From JAIEPT01 sp038217425 (lineage in GTDB: Bacteria; Planctomycetota; Planctomycetia; Gemmatales; Gemmataceae): a DNA stretch of 15,682 nt. The position numbers were made by a program, and so were the translations under genes. Within the stretch, counting starts at the first letter, position 1; each line of letters begins with the position of its first letter. Where the stretch lies: positions 1 through 15,682 of the forward strand of contig JBBQPM010000165.1 in assembly GCA_038217425.1 (NCBI GenBank). The letters run 5' to 3'. A model generated the notes under the pieces. The model made no database searches and was not told the origin of the DNA. It worked only from the letters and a program-made list of their open reading frames with translations. Below, one piece after another: positions 6,817-14,306 of this stretch.

Positions 6817-8862
6817 ATGGATGCCGGTCGACGTCTGGAAGAAACCTACGAGCAGATGCTGCGCGAGAAGCTGCCCAACCTGTTTCGGCTCTACCTGAAT
6901 CCGTACGTCGTCGGGACGTGCCTGTGCCTGGAACGCATGATTCACATTTCCTGGCAGACGTCGGAGCCGTACCAGTCGTTCCTGGCGAACAGCTTCGACG
7001 AGGCGCTCAGCGGGGCGATCAAGCTGGCACGTTACGCCGCCAGCGTGACCGGCAAGCCGAGCCAGGGACTGGTGATCGACCGCGAGAACCGACTGGAATC
7101 GTTCGCGTCGTCCGGGGACGTGGTGTTTCTGCCGGGACTCACGATCGTCCGCAGCGCGGCATCGGCGGATGCGTCGTTCGGCTTCGTCGTCGAGGTCGGC
7201 TCCGAACCCGTCGCGACGTCGGCGCTGCGCGTCGTCTGCACCGATCGTGCGGCACTCGTCCATCGGCGGACGCAGCCGTCGGCTTCTCCAGATATCGTCG
7301 TGTTCGACGAATCGTTCGTGTGCCGCGACGTTCCGTTCGGCGCCTTCGCGGCCCGCAAGAGTCTTTACGATCACTGGAATCGGCCCGGGAAATCGACCTT
7401 TCACTCGACCACGTTTCAGCCCAACACCGTCTCGACGCTGCACTTCATGAGCTGCCTCGAGCGCGACGACCCGGAGTGTTACGCCCAGATCGCCGCCGAT
7501 CTTCGGCGTCTCGAGGACGATCCAGCGCTTCGGCTAAAACTCTTACGGCGACTCTACAGCCCGTCCCTCGCCAACGCCATCGCGGCGACGGGATGCGACA
7601 CGCCCGATGTCCGCGCCGAAGGGCACTACGTGTTCGTCGACGGCCGCAAGATCTTCGACGGCGTGGGCGGAGTCGCCTGCAGCGTGCGCGGACACAACCC
7701 GCCGACGTATGCCGAGGAAATCGCCGATCTCGCCGACGTCGATTGTGCCGGGGAACTAAAGGCGAGGCTGCACGCGTCGACCGGATTGCCGAACCTGCTC
7801 CCCGCGGTCAGCGGCGCCAGCGCGGTCGAGAACGCGCTCAAGCTCGTCCTGGTCGCGCAGTCCCCGCGCAAACACGTTCTCGCGCTCAAGTCGGGCTTCG
7901 GCGGCAAGACCTTGCTGGCGCTCGCGGGCACCTGGAATTCCTCGTACAAACAACATCTCGACCCGCTCTACGCCGAGGTGCTCTACGTCGATCCGTTCGC
8001 CGACGACGCCGTCATGCAGATCGAGGCGATTCTGCGGACCACGCCCGTCGCGGTCGTGCACATGGAGTTGATCCAGGGCGTGGGGGGCGTGCGCCGCGTG
8101 CCGGAAGCGATCGTGCGCCATCTCGATGCGGCCCGGCCGAGCCATGGATTTTTACTGCTCATCGACGAAGTTCAAACGGGCATGTTCCGCACCGGGCCGT
8201 TCACGCTTTCCCGCGCCATGGGAGTGACGCCCGATCTGCTCGCCATCGGCAAGGCCGTCTCCGACATGATGATTCCGTTCGCCGTCACGCTCTACTCGCA
8301 GCAACTTCAGCAAAAGCTGACGCAGCTCGGCTCGACGTTGCCGGAATGCATTCGCGATCGGTATTCGTATCCGATCGCATATCAGACGGCGCTGAACGCC
8401 CTTCGCTTCGCGGAGAAAACGGGATTGGCCGAGCGCGTGGCAGAATCGGGCGCGGCGTTCGCCCGACGGCTCGTGGAGGAACTGGCGACGTGCAAAGCCG
8501 TCCGCGCCGTCCGAGTCTTCGGGCTTTTGATCGGCATCGAACTCGACGCGTCGCGCTGGCCGCAGCGCTGGTTTGCGAAACGCCTCTTCTGGTTCTATCT
8601 GTCCGCGATGTTGCAGCATCCGCGCTTCCCGGTCCTCGTCGGTTTCTGCCAGTATGAACCGAACGTCCTCAAGATCACGCCGCCGCTCACCACCGATGCG
8701 GACGAGATTCGGCAGATCTGCGCGACGATCGGCGACGTCTTACGGCGACCGTTCTATCGTCTCTTGATTTCCGCCGTCGGCGGAATGTGGAAGTCGTTCG
8801 GTCTAGGGAGGAAGAAACATGCAGTCCCTGAAAGCCCAGCCCCTCAGCCTGTTTCGCATTGA
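6817..8862 (+). CDS. Tandem class III aminotransferase fusion (one degenerate, one active half)
   Basis: A 681-residue PLP enzyme, far longer than the usual 400-460 of class III aminotransferases. Residues 269-577 contain the motifs of a class III aminotransferase: 'GHYVFVDGRKIFD' (269-281), 'VSGASAVENALKL' (331-343), 'LLIDEVQTGMFRTG' (447-460; Asp450 should bind the pyridine nitrogen) and 'PDLLAIGKAVS' (472-482; Lys479 should hold PLP). Residues about 55-215 repeat the same order in weaker form: 'NSFDEALSGAIKLAR' (58-72), 'PDIVVFDESF' (158-167; Glu165 in place of the lysine), 'FHSTTFQPN' (195-203). The DEVQTG segment is missing there. The C-terminal tail (about 580-668) is basic and partly hydrophobic, which suggests membrane contact. 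ATG 6817 sits 8 nt after AGGAGAG (6802-6808); a GTG at 6811 is too close. It overlaps the next gene by 44 nt. It probably aminates an aldehyde or ketone; the substrate is unknown. Confidence 0.88.
   Translation: MDAGRRLEETYEQMLREKLPNLFRLYLNPYVVGTCLCLERMIHISWQTSEPYQSFLANSFDEALSGAIKLARYAASVTGKPSQGLVIDRENRLESFASSGDVVFLPGLTIVRSAASADASFGFVVEVGSEPVATSALRVVCTDRAALVHRRTQPSASPDIVVFDESFVCRDVPFGAFAARKSLYDHWNRPGKSTFHSTTFQPNTVSTLHFMSCLERDDPECYAQIAADLRRLEDDPALRLKLLRRLYSPSLANAIAATGCDTPDVRAEGHYVFVDGRKIFDGVGGVACSVRGHNPPTYAEEIADLADVDCAGELKARLHASTGLPNLLPAVSGASAVENALKLVLVAQSPRKHVLALKSGFGGKTLLALAGTWNSSYKQHLDPLYAEVLYVDPFADDAVMQIEAILRTTPVAVVHMELIQGVGGVRRVPEAIVRHLDAARPSHGFLLLIDEVQTGMFRTGPFTLSRAMGVTPDLLAIGKAVSDMMIPFAVTLYSQQLQQKLTQLGSTLPECIRDRYSYPIAYQTALNALRFAEKTGLAERVAESGAAFARRLVEELATCKAVRAVRVFGLLIGIELDASRWPQRWFAKRLFWFYLSAMLQHPRFPVLVGFCQYEPNVLKITPPLTTDADEIRQICATIGDVLRRPFYRLLISAVGGMWKSFGLGRKKHAVPESPAPQPVSH
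8805..8812 (+). promoter_or_regulatory. Strong ribosome-binding site inside the aminotransferase gene
   Basis: AGGGAGGA lies 6 nt before the ATG at 8819, inside the last codons of the aminotransferase gene. It fixes the start of the downstream membrane protein despite the 44-nt overlap. It also implies efficient re-initiation or coupled translation. Confidence 0.7.
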
Positions 8863-9370
8863 GTTCGACGAACTCTACGCCCGCCATCTGTGCCGGCATT
8901 CGCAGCGGGGCATCAACGCCATTCACCTCGCCGCGCTCTTCGGCATCTGGTACGCGGTCTACGGGTTGCTCCACTGGGCCGTCGGCCTCGACGGGGTGCT
9001 CGCAGTCCCGGCGCTTTCGTATCTCTTGATCCTGGCGCCGAATGTGCCGCTCCGCGTCCTCGTGGCGATGGCGTTTTTTCTCGGCGTCCTCATCGCGGCG
9101 GTGCTGCTGCTCCCGGCGCCGTGGTGGGCGTACCTCCTCATGATCCCGGCGCTTGCCAAAATCCAGTCGTGGAGCCATCGCTTCTACACGGCCACGCGCG
9201 ACATGACGGAGTTCAACCGGAAGTACGTCAAGGGGCGGGTGCTCTTCGTGGTGCTCTTGATATACGAGGTGCCGATCGTGCTCAACCTTCTTTTGTGCCC
9301 GCGTGAACTGCCCGCGGTTTTCGGCGCCGAGCGGTCGAGCGAAACATCGAGACCAGCATGTTCGTCGTGA
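8819..9370 (+). CDS. Multi-pass membrane protein, possibly Mpo1/DUF962-like
   Basis: A 183-residue integral membrane protein. Hydrophobic segments lie at about 34-51, 57-75, 78-97, 101-115 and 141-159. The N-terminal cytosolic part has 'YARHLCRHSQRGINAIHLAA' (20-39), with histidine, asparagine and histidine spaced like the 'yH....N..iH' motif of the Mpo1/DUF962 family. A second polar loop 'QSWSHRFYTATRDMTEFNR' (116-134) has another His that could match the second Mpo1 motif. Yeast Mpo1 is an iron-dependent dioxygenase in alpha-oxidation of 2-hydroxy fatty acids. The resemblance is weak and partial, so the family call is tentative; an unrelated lipid-handling membrane protein is possible. It is the last gene of the cluster. 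The C-terminal 27 residues overlap the convergent glycosyltransferase gene by 89 nt. Confidence 0.75.
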   Translation: MQSLKAQPLSLFRIEFDELYARHLCRHSQRGINAIHLAALFGIWYAVYGLLHWAVGLDGVLAVPALSYLLILAPNVPLRVLVAMAFFLGVLIAAVLLLPAPWWAYLLMIPALAKIQSWSHRFYTATRDMTEFNRKYVKGRVLFVVLLIYEVPIVLNLLLCPRELPAVFGAERSSETSRPACSS

Positions 9371-10529
9371 AGCGGGCGATGCTTTCGCCCCACGCCGGCC
9401 TTGGCGCCGAGTGCTCGATCGCCTGCAGGTACGCCTCGCGCACCCGGCCGATCGAGTGTTCCCAGTTCCGCGCTTCGATGGTCTGCCGGGCGGCGGCGCC
9501 GATGCGGGCACGGGTTTCGGGCTCCTTCAGGATGGTGCGCGTCCAGCGGACCGCGTCGTCCGTGTCTTGCGGTCGGTAGAGGTAGCCGGACTCGGCATGG
9601 GTTAGCAGATTCGGAATGCCGCCGGCCTGCGGCGCGACCACGGCACAGCCGGTCGCCATCGCCTCGAGCACCACGTTGCCCATCGTCTCTGTTTCCGACG
9701 CGTAGAGAAACGCATCGGCCGAGGCGTACGCGGCGGCCAACTCTTCCCCCTTCAGGTATCCGAAGAAGTTGGTGTCCGTCCCCTCGAAGCGGCGCTCCAG
9801 GTTCGCACGGGTCGGGCCGTCCCCCACGATCGCCAAGGTACATTCGGGAAACGCGCGCATCACGTTCGCCAGGAAGCCGACGTTCTTCTCGGGCGCCAGA
9901 CGCGAGACCGTGAGCAAGAGCGGACGCTCGGGTCGCCCGTGCGTCAGGCGATTCCGCATCGCGGCGCTTTGGCGCTTCGGATGAAAGAGATCGCTGTCGA
10001 CGGCCGGGGGCCAAAGCTCGACGCGTTCGAAGCCCCGGCTCTTCAGATCTTCCTGCATGATGGGCGAGACGGTGAGGTTTACGTCGGCGCGATTGTGGTA
10101 GTTGCGCATCAGCCACCAGATCAGCGCCGAGAGGGGCCGCAGCGCCTGGTAGCCCTTCACGAACTCGCCGTACAGCGTGTGGAAGGAGAAGACGCTCGGC
10201 ACGTTCATCCCGGACTGACGCAGGAGATCGTTGACGCGAAAGCCGAACGCGAAGGGGTTGACGTAGTGCAGCACGTCGGGACGAAACGCGCGGAGCTTCG
10301 CCGCCAGGCTGCGGTCGGGCAGGCCGATGCGATATTCGGGGTAGAGCGGAAACGAAAAGCTCGGCACCGGCAGCACGGGTATGTCGCAGCGCTCGCATCC
10401 GGGCGCCTGGGGACAGACGACGAGGAGTTCATCGCCGTGCTGGGGGAGTTGGCGAATGAGATGGAGCGTGCGATTGACGACGCCGTCGATCTTGGGCAGG
10501 AAGACTTCGGAGATGATGGCGACTTTCAT
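9282..10529 (-). CDS. GT4-family glycosyltransferase (SQD2/MgtA-like)
   Basis: A 415-residue retaining glycosyltransferase with GT-B fold. The N-terminus 'MKVAIISEVFLPKIDGVVNR' (1-20) is typical of the GT4 branch containing sulfoquinovosyltransferase SQD2 and GDP-mannose-dependent mannosyltransferases such as MgtA, which make glycolipids. The donor side has 'TVSRLAPEKN' (207-216, with Arg210 and Lys215 for the nucleotide phosphates), 'IVGDGP' (234-239) and the EX7E motif Glu281-Glu289 ('ETMGNVVLE'), followed by 'GCAVVAPQAGGIPNLL' (294-309). The C-terminal tail is basic ('RSTARRRKPR'), which suggests peripheral membrane binding. The start has AGGAG 6 nt upstream. It lies 12 nt after the methyltransferase stop, so both are one operon. 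Its 3' end overlaps the convergent membrane protein gene. The acceptor is inferred to be a lipid; the sugar donor cannot be read from sequence. Confidence 0.92.
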   Translation of the reverse strand: MKVAIISEVFLPKIDGVVNRTLHLIRQLPQHGDELLVVCPQAPGCERCDIPVLPVPSFSFPLYPEYRIGLPDRSLAAKLRAFRPDVLHYVNPFAFGFRVNDLLRQSGMNVPSVFSFHTLYGEFVKGYQALRPLSALIWWLMRNYHNRADVNLTVSPIMQEDLKSRGFERVELWPPAVDSDLFHPKRQSAAMRNRLTHGRPERPLLLTVSRLAPEKNVGFLANVMRAFPECTLAIVGDGPTRANLERRFEGTDTNFFGYLKGEELAAAYASADAFLYASETETMGNVVLEAMATGCAVVAPQAGGIPNLLTHAESGYLYRPQDTDDAVRWTRTILKEPETRARIGAAARQTIEARNWEHSIGRVREAYLQAIEHSAPRPAWGESIARFTTNMLVSMFRSTARRRKPRAVHAGTKEG

Positions 10530-10541
10530 GGCGCTCCTGGG

Positions 10542-11381
10542 TCAGGGGGCGATTTTCTGGGCGAGATGGATTTCGATGCTGTGATGATCTTCCAGAGGGA
10601 ACAAGAAGCGATTGAGTGCGAAGCGCGTGAAGGCGCCGGCTTGGTGCAGGCCGATCGCTTCGATGAAGGGGGTGAGCCAGCCGCCGTAGTAGGCGAACTC
10701 GAGGAATTCGTCGACGTTGCGGAAGCGCAGTTTCGGCTCGAAGGTTTCGGATTGGCGGATCGCGAAGTTGTTTTGTTTGAGGGTGTCGACGACTTCCTGC
10801 CGATTCGCGGGGCTCATGACCATGCTCTCGACGTCGAGTTTGGGCCCGCGGAAAAGGAACTTGAGGAGTTTGCTGTCGGCCTTGGCCTGGAGTTTGGGGT
10901 AGGAACGTTTGGTCGCGCCGAGGTAGGACCAGTAGCCGCCGACGGCGAGTCGGCTCCAGACTTTGGGCGCCAGGATGCTCAAGGGGACGAAGCCGCTGAT
11001 AAAATGGGTGCAGATGAGATCGAACGATTGATCGCGGAAATGGGCGTCGAGATTGGCGGCGGTGTCGACGGTGCCGACGAGATCGGGAAACTTGCGGTAG
11101 GCGCAGTCGATCATCTTGGGCGAGAGGTCGAGGCCGAAGGGTTGGATCTGATCGTCGGCGAGGGCTTTGAGGCGGGTGAGGAACATGCCGGTGCCCATGC
11201 CGACGTCGTAGACGGAGAGCCGGGTCGAGCCGTCGCCGAGGAGTCGCTGTTTGCGGATTTGGGCGACGGCGCGGTCAAGGGTGTCGCCGTTGACGGATTG
11301 GGGATCGAGGTCGTAGCGGGAGGCGATGACTTCGTCGTACTGACGCTGAATGGCGCTGGTCGTCATGGGGAAGGTTTCCAT
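10542..11381 (-). CDS. Class I SAM-dependent methyltransferase
   Basis: A 279-residue class I methyltransferase. SAM-binding motif I is 'VYDVGMGTGMF' (57-67), the second strand 'FGLDLSPKMI' (82-91) and motif IV-like 'DLICTHFISGF' (121-131). The C-terminal part (about 170-279) has no clear catalytic signature and probably binds the acceptor. No signal peptide or membrane helix. The start is uncertain: a TTG at 11411 gives 10 extra residues, ATG 11381 is used here, and ATG 11366 ('MTTSAIQRQYDEV') fits family starts equally well; none has a strong ribosome-binding site. It is first in a two-gene operon with the glycosyltransferase. On the minus strand TTGACG (11463-11458) could be a -35, but the matching -10 is poor. 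Beside a lipid cluster, O- or N-methylation of a headgroup is a reasonable guess, not shown. Confidence 0.88.
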   Translation of the reverse strand: METFPMTTSAIQRQYDEVIASRYDLDPQSVNGDTLDRAVAQIRKQRLLGDGSTRLSVYDVGMGTGMFLTRLKALADDQIQPFGLDLSPKMIDCAYRKFPDLVGTVDTAANLDAHFRDQSFDLICTHFISGFVPLSILAPKVWSRLAVGGYWSYLGATKRSYPKLQAKADSKLLKFLFRGPKLDVESMVMSPANRQEVVDTLKQNNFAIRQSETFEPKLRFRNVDEFLEFAYYGGWLTPFIEAIGLHQAGAFTRFALNRFLFPLEDHHSIEIHLAQKIAP

Positions 11382-11480
11382 CGGGGTTGGCTCGGACTGA
11401 CCCTGGGTCAATAAACGAAAGAGGCGCGAGCATTGAATGAAGACGCGAGGGGGATTGCGTCAAGTTAGGTTGAAGGGATC

Positions 11481-11509
11481 TTCACATCGCGACCGGTCGA
11501 GTCTACAAT
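11481..11509 (+). promoter_or_regulatory. Sigma-70-like promoter for the Kelch gene
   Basis: A -35 box TTCACA (11481-11486, 5 of 6 to TTGACA) and a -10 box TACAAT (11504-11509, 5 of 6 to TATAAT) are separated by exactly 17 nt. Transcription would start near 11516, about 90 nt before the chosen start of the Kelch gene. No transcript data back it. Confidence 0.6.
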
Positions 11510-11608
11510 TACCGAGTTCCAGTTGAGCATGCTCCGCCATCGCATCCAGGCCCTTCTTCCGCGTATGCAATGCAGCTCAAATACCGAAGCCTACCTGGGG
11601 AGATGCGG

Positions 11609-12598
11609 ATGCGAATGGCAACTTGTTTGATGGCGTGGATGCTGGCGAGCGTCGGTTGGAGTGCGGAGGGGAAAGCAGTCTACCCGCCGCTCCCGGAAAG
11701 CTTCTCCAGTTTCGGCGCCGCCGTCTCGGACGGATTCGTCTACGTTTACGGCGGGCACGTGGCCAAGACCCACGTCTATTCCACCGAGGCGGTCACGGGG
11801 AAGTTTCGCAGGTTGCGCCTGGCCGATCCCGCCAAGGGCTGGGAAGAACTCCCCGCCGGGCCCCCCCTTCAGGGACTGGCGCTGGTGGCGCACGCCGGCA
11901 AGATCTATCGCATCGGCGGCATGCATCCGCGCAACAAGCCCGACGAAAAAGCCGACAACCACTCCGTCGCCAGTTGCGACGTTTTCGATCCCAAGACAAA
12001 GCAATGGCAGGCGCTGCCCGACCTCCCCGCGGCCCGGTCGTCGCACGATGCCGTCGTGGTCGGCGATCAGCTCCTCGTCGTCGGCGGCTGGAATCTGAAA
12101 GGTCGCGGCAACGGCTACCACTACGACGAGCACGCCCTGGTTCTCGATCTCTCCCAGAAGAAACTGCACTGGGACACGATCCCACAACCCTTCAAACGAA
12201 GGGCGCTGCAGACCGCCGTGTTCGACGCCAAGGTCTACGTCTTCGGCGGCATGGACGACGAGAACACCATCGAACTCGCCGTCGACGTCCTCGATCCCAA
12301 GACCAAGAAATGGTCGTCGGCTCCCGCGATCCCGGGCGCACGCCGAAATGGCTTTTCCCCCGCGGCTTGCGTCAGCGACGGCAAGCTATACCTCAGCCCG
12401 CCCAACGGGATCGTGTATCGGCTCACCGAAAAGAAGGACCGCTGGGAGGAAGTCGGCGCCCTCCAAAAGCCCCGCCTCGTGCACCGCATGGTGCCCGCCG
12501 GGGAGAACCGGCTGTTGGTCCTGGGAGGCGCCTCCGGACCCGAAAACATCGCCGCCGTCGAGGCGATCGAACCCAAAGTCCAGCCCAAGAAAGATTGA
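11609..12598 (+). CDS. Secreted Kelch-repeat beta-propeller protein
   Basis: A 329-residue exported protein. A signal peptide covers about residues 1-20 ('MRMATCLMAWMLASVGWSAE'). The mature part is a six-bladed Kelch propeller; each blade shows the hydrophobic strand plus double glycine: 'VYVYGG', 'IYRIGG', 'LLVVGG', 'VYVFGG', then a degenerate 'LYLSPPNG', then 'LLVLGG'. Between them are the usual 'VFDPKTKQWQALPDLPAAR' and 'VLDPKTKKWSSAPAIPGAR' type segments. Kelch propellers are binding scaffolds; a few are enzymes (galactose oxidase, sialate mutarotase NanM), but no catalytic set is evident here. I chose ATG 11609 because GGGGAG (11597-11602) is 6 nt upstream; ATG 11570 and 11603 are in frame but fit worse. 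It stands alone between a divergent operon and a convergent gene (14 nt apart). Confidence 0.9.
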   Translation: MRMATCLMAWMLASVGWSAEGKAVYPPLPESFSSFGAAVSDGFVYVYGGHVAKTHVYSTEAVTGKFRRLRLADPAKGWEELPAGPPLQGLALVAHAGKIYRIGGMHPRNKPDEKADNHSVASCDVFDPKTKQWQALPDLPAARSSHDAVVVGDQLLVVGGWNLKGRGNGYHYDEHALVLDLSQKKLHWDTIPQPFKRRALQTAVFDAKVYVFGGMDDENTIELAVDVLDPKTKKWSSAPAIPGARRNGFSPAACVSDGKLYLSPPNGIVYRLTEKKDRWEEVGALQKPRLVHRMVPAGENRLLVLGGASGPENIAAVEAIEPKVQPKKD

Positions 12599-12612
12599 CA
12601 GTTCCCGTCACG

Positions 12613-14088
12613 CTACGGATCTTGTTCTACGACCGGCGGCGGGGGAGCAGCCATGCGGCGGGACGGCTCGTTCCATAAGCGGAAGCCAATGTCTTCAGCC
12701 GGCGCAATTGCAGGCGCAACATACCACGCCGCTTTCCCCAACGGCTCGCGGACGATGGCGCCTTGGTCGTCGTTTTCATCGATGCCGATGGAATAGACGA
12801 CGATGCCCTCCGCCTCCTCGCGATACCGCAAGGGTTGCCCGTCCACGGGATCGACGGGCAACGCAGGGAGCAGCTTCTCGGCAACCAGCACCTCCAGCGT
12901 CTTCGGCCAGCGCTTGTGCTCGAGCCGATACCGTTCGCAGGCGAGCGCCACGAGCGTCGTTCGCAGCACTGCCTGACTGCGGAGTTCATAGGCATGAATC
13001 CTCACGCAAAACGAAAAGGAGGCCCCGTCGAGCGGATCGCGTGCTTTGCCGTCGGTATGATCATGAAGTTCCTGCAGCTTGGCCTTCTGCTGGTGCAGCG
13101 GCAGTTTCGCAATTTCGATCAGCCGATTCGTGAAGCGAAGATGGGCCGGGTAGTACTTCAGTACCAACTTCGGAAACTCCTCATGGATCCAATCTCCCAG
13201 CGTCATGTTGTCTCGGGCGGCGAACCATTTACGCGGCACGGGATGCTGGGTCACCTTGCCATTGCGAATATTCTCAAAGCAGTGGTGAAACCCCGCCCGC
13301 TCTCCTTTGAGCGTGCCGATCCAGTTGCTTTCTTCAATCTCGCGCGCCACCAACATTTGTAAGGTGAGCAGGCTCTCCTTGGACGGACTTCCCTGGGCGA
13401 GGATGCGCTCGGCCGTTTCTGCAAACTTGCGGTGATTGCCCATACGACTCAAATGGGAACCCAGAAAGCGATCGTCCCCGATCGTCCGTCCGATGTTCAG
13501 AATCGCCCGACAGTTGCCCAGCGCCTCAGCGCAGCGATTCTGCTGGGCCAAAAGATAGGCGTCATGAAGCAGCCATTCCGAGATCGAACGAGCCGCATCA
13601 TGAGCCGGCATCTGCGTCCAGATATAATCGGCACTGAACTCGATGGCAAAGCGGCCGTGCGGCATGTCCTTCAGCTTGCGAGCTTCGGCGATTGCCGCCG
13701 GCGCGCTGTAGAGTCGGCTCCGGATCAGGTCGATTTGCTGCAAGTTCATCCGCTGGGTCGGCTTCAACGCGGCGAAGATCTTGTCGTAATCCGCCGCCGT
13801 CGAGACGCACAACTTGGGCGCTTTGCTGTGCGCCCGGAGGATCTGCAAAGCGGCGTTGTCCGCATCGAGAATCGGCGGGCGATCGGCTTCGAGTTCGGCG
13901 AGCCGCCAGCGCGGTTCCAGGGCGTCGGTTTCCGCCTCGGCGCAACTCCAGTCGTGGTCGAGGGCGATTCCGAGTAGGTCCAACACGCACAGAATCACAC
14001 ATCCCGTGACGACGACGCAGATGAGTCCGACCAGCCACCAGCGCCGCCTGGGCCTCGACGACGTGACGGGAGTCGATTGCGTGTTCAT
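12613..14088 (-). CDS. Hypothetical membrane-anchored protein with pseudopilin-like C-terminal module
   Basis: A 491-residue protein of unknown function, of a type common in planctomycetes. A short basic cytosolic tail ('SSRPRRR', 10-16) comes before one transmembrane helix (about 17-43), so most of the protein is outside the cytoplasm. Residues 60-370 are mainly alpha-helical with no motif I can name. Residues 380-445 form the module 'ALACERYRLEHKRWPKTL' then 'LPALPVDPVDGQPLRYR' then 'VVYSIGIDENDDQG'. This resembles the C-terminal region of type II secretion pseudopilins (GspG-like 'P.DPWG.P..Y'). The C-terminus is rich in proline. I chose ATG 14088 because the next 25 residues lead directly into the basic tail and helix, and the upstream in-frame stretch runs through intergenic palindromes. 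No strong ribosome-binding site is visible. It converges on the Kelch gene with 14 nt between. Confidence 0.8.
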   Translation of the reverse strand: MNTQSTPVTSSRPRRRWWLVGLICVVVTGCVILCVLDLLGIALDHDWSCAEAETDALEPRWRLAELEADRPPILDADNAALQILRAHSKAPKLCVSTAADYDKIFAALKPTQRMNLQQIDLIRSRLYSAPAAIAEARKLKDMPHGRFAIEFSADYIWTQMPAHDAARSISEWLLHDAYLLAQQNRCAEALGNCRAILNIGRTIGDDRFLGSHLSRMGNHRKFAETAERILAQGSPSKESLLTLQMLVAREIEESNWIGTLKGERAGFHHCFENIRNGKVTQHPVPRKWFAARDNMTLGDWIHEEFPKLVLKYYPAHLRFTNRLIEIAKLPLHQQKAKLQELHDHTDGKARDPLDGASFSFCVRIHAYELRSQAVLRTTLVALACERYRLEHKRWPKTLEVLVAEKLLPALPVDPVDGQPLRYREEAEGIVVYSIGIDENDDQGAIVREPLGKAAWYVAPAIAPAEDIGFRLWNEPSRRMAAPPPPVVEQDP

Positions 14089-14214
14089 GGAACCAGCATA
14101 CCGTGCCGCCAGGTCAATTCCAAGCGTCTCATTTTCGAAGGTCCACGGCATAACCTTCGCGCGAGGACACTGGTACATAAACGTCACGATCTTGCCCCGG
14201 AAGTATAGTTTCCT

Positions 14215-14306
14215 CTGCCCCTGCCGGGGCAGTCGAATTTCGTCGTGCATCCACGGGTTGCGCTGCGCTCCACCCGTGGCTACCTTCCGCCGCCCCATCC
14301 GGGGCG
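14215..14306. repeat. REP-like cluster of three hairpins
   Basis: Three perfect hairpins follow each other. (1) CTGCCCC, loop TGCC, GGGGCAG at 14215-14232. (2) CCACGGGT (14251-14258), 13-nt loop, ACCCGTGG (14272-14279). (3) CGCCCC, loop ATCC, GGGGCG at 14291-14306. A degenerate version of hairpin 3 and its left flank ('CCGCC.GCCCATCCG.GGCG') lies at 14393-14412. The arrangement looks like a repetitive extragenic palindromic element. I recall similar 'ccacgggt...acccgtgg' units in other planctomycete genomes, but could not search. None ends in a U-run, so a rho-independent terminator is unlikely. Confidence 0.55.

Noticed and set aside
5271..6818. 515-residue open frame on the minus strand mirroring the FAD oxidase gene
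   Set aside because: Same length as the sense gene, biased composition and no recognisable motif; the sense frame has FAD-oxidase motifs and a hydrophobic anchor.
6918..8657. 579-residue frame inside the aminotransferase gene
   Set aside because: Arginine-rich out-of-frame shadow; the aminotransferase frame carries all PLP motifs.
9939..11414. 491-residue plus-strand open frame opposite the methyltransferase and glycosyltransferase
   Set aside because: Gly/Glu/Val/Asp-rich translation without motifs; the minus strand encodes two clear enzymes with a ribosome-binding site at their joint.
11440..11463. Promoter for the methyltransferase operon (TTGACG on the minus strand)
   Set aside because: The -35 is good, but no acceptable -10 lies 16-18 nt away, so it is not listed as a feature.
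14215..14232. GC hairpin as a rho-independent terminator
   Set aside because: No T-run follows on either strand, and it lies upstream, not downstream, of both flanking genes.
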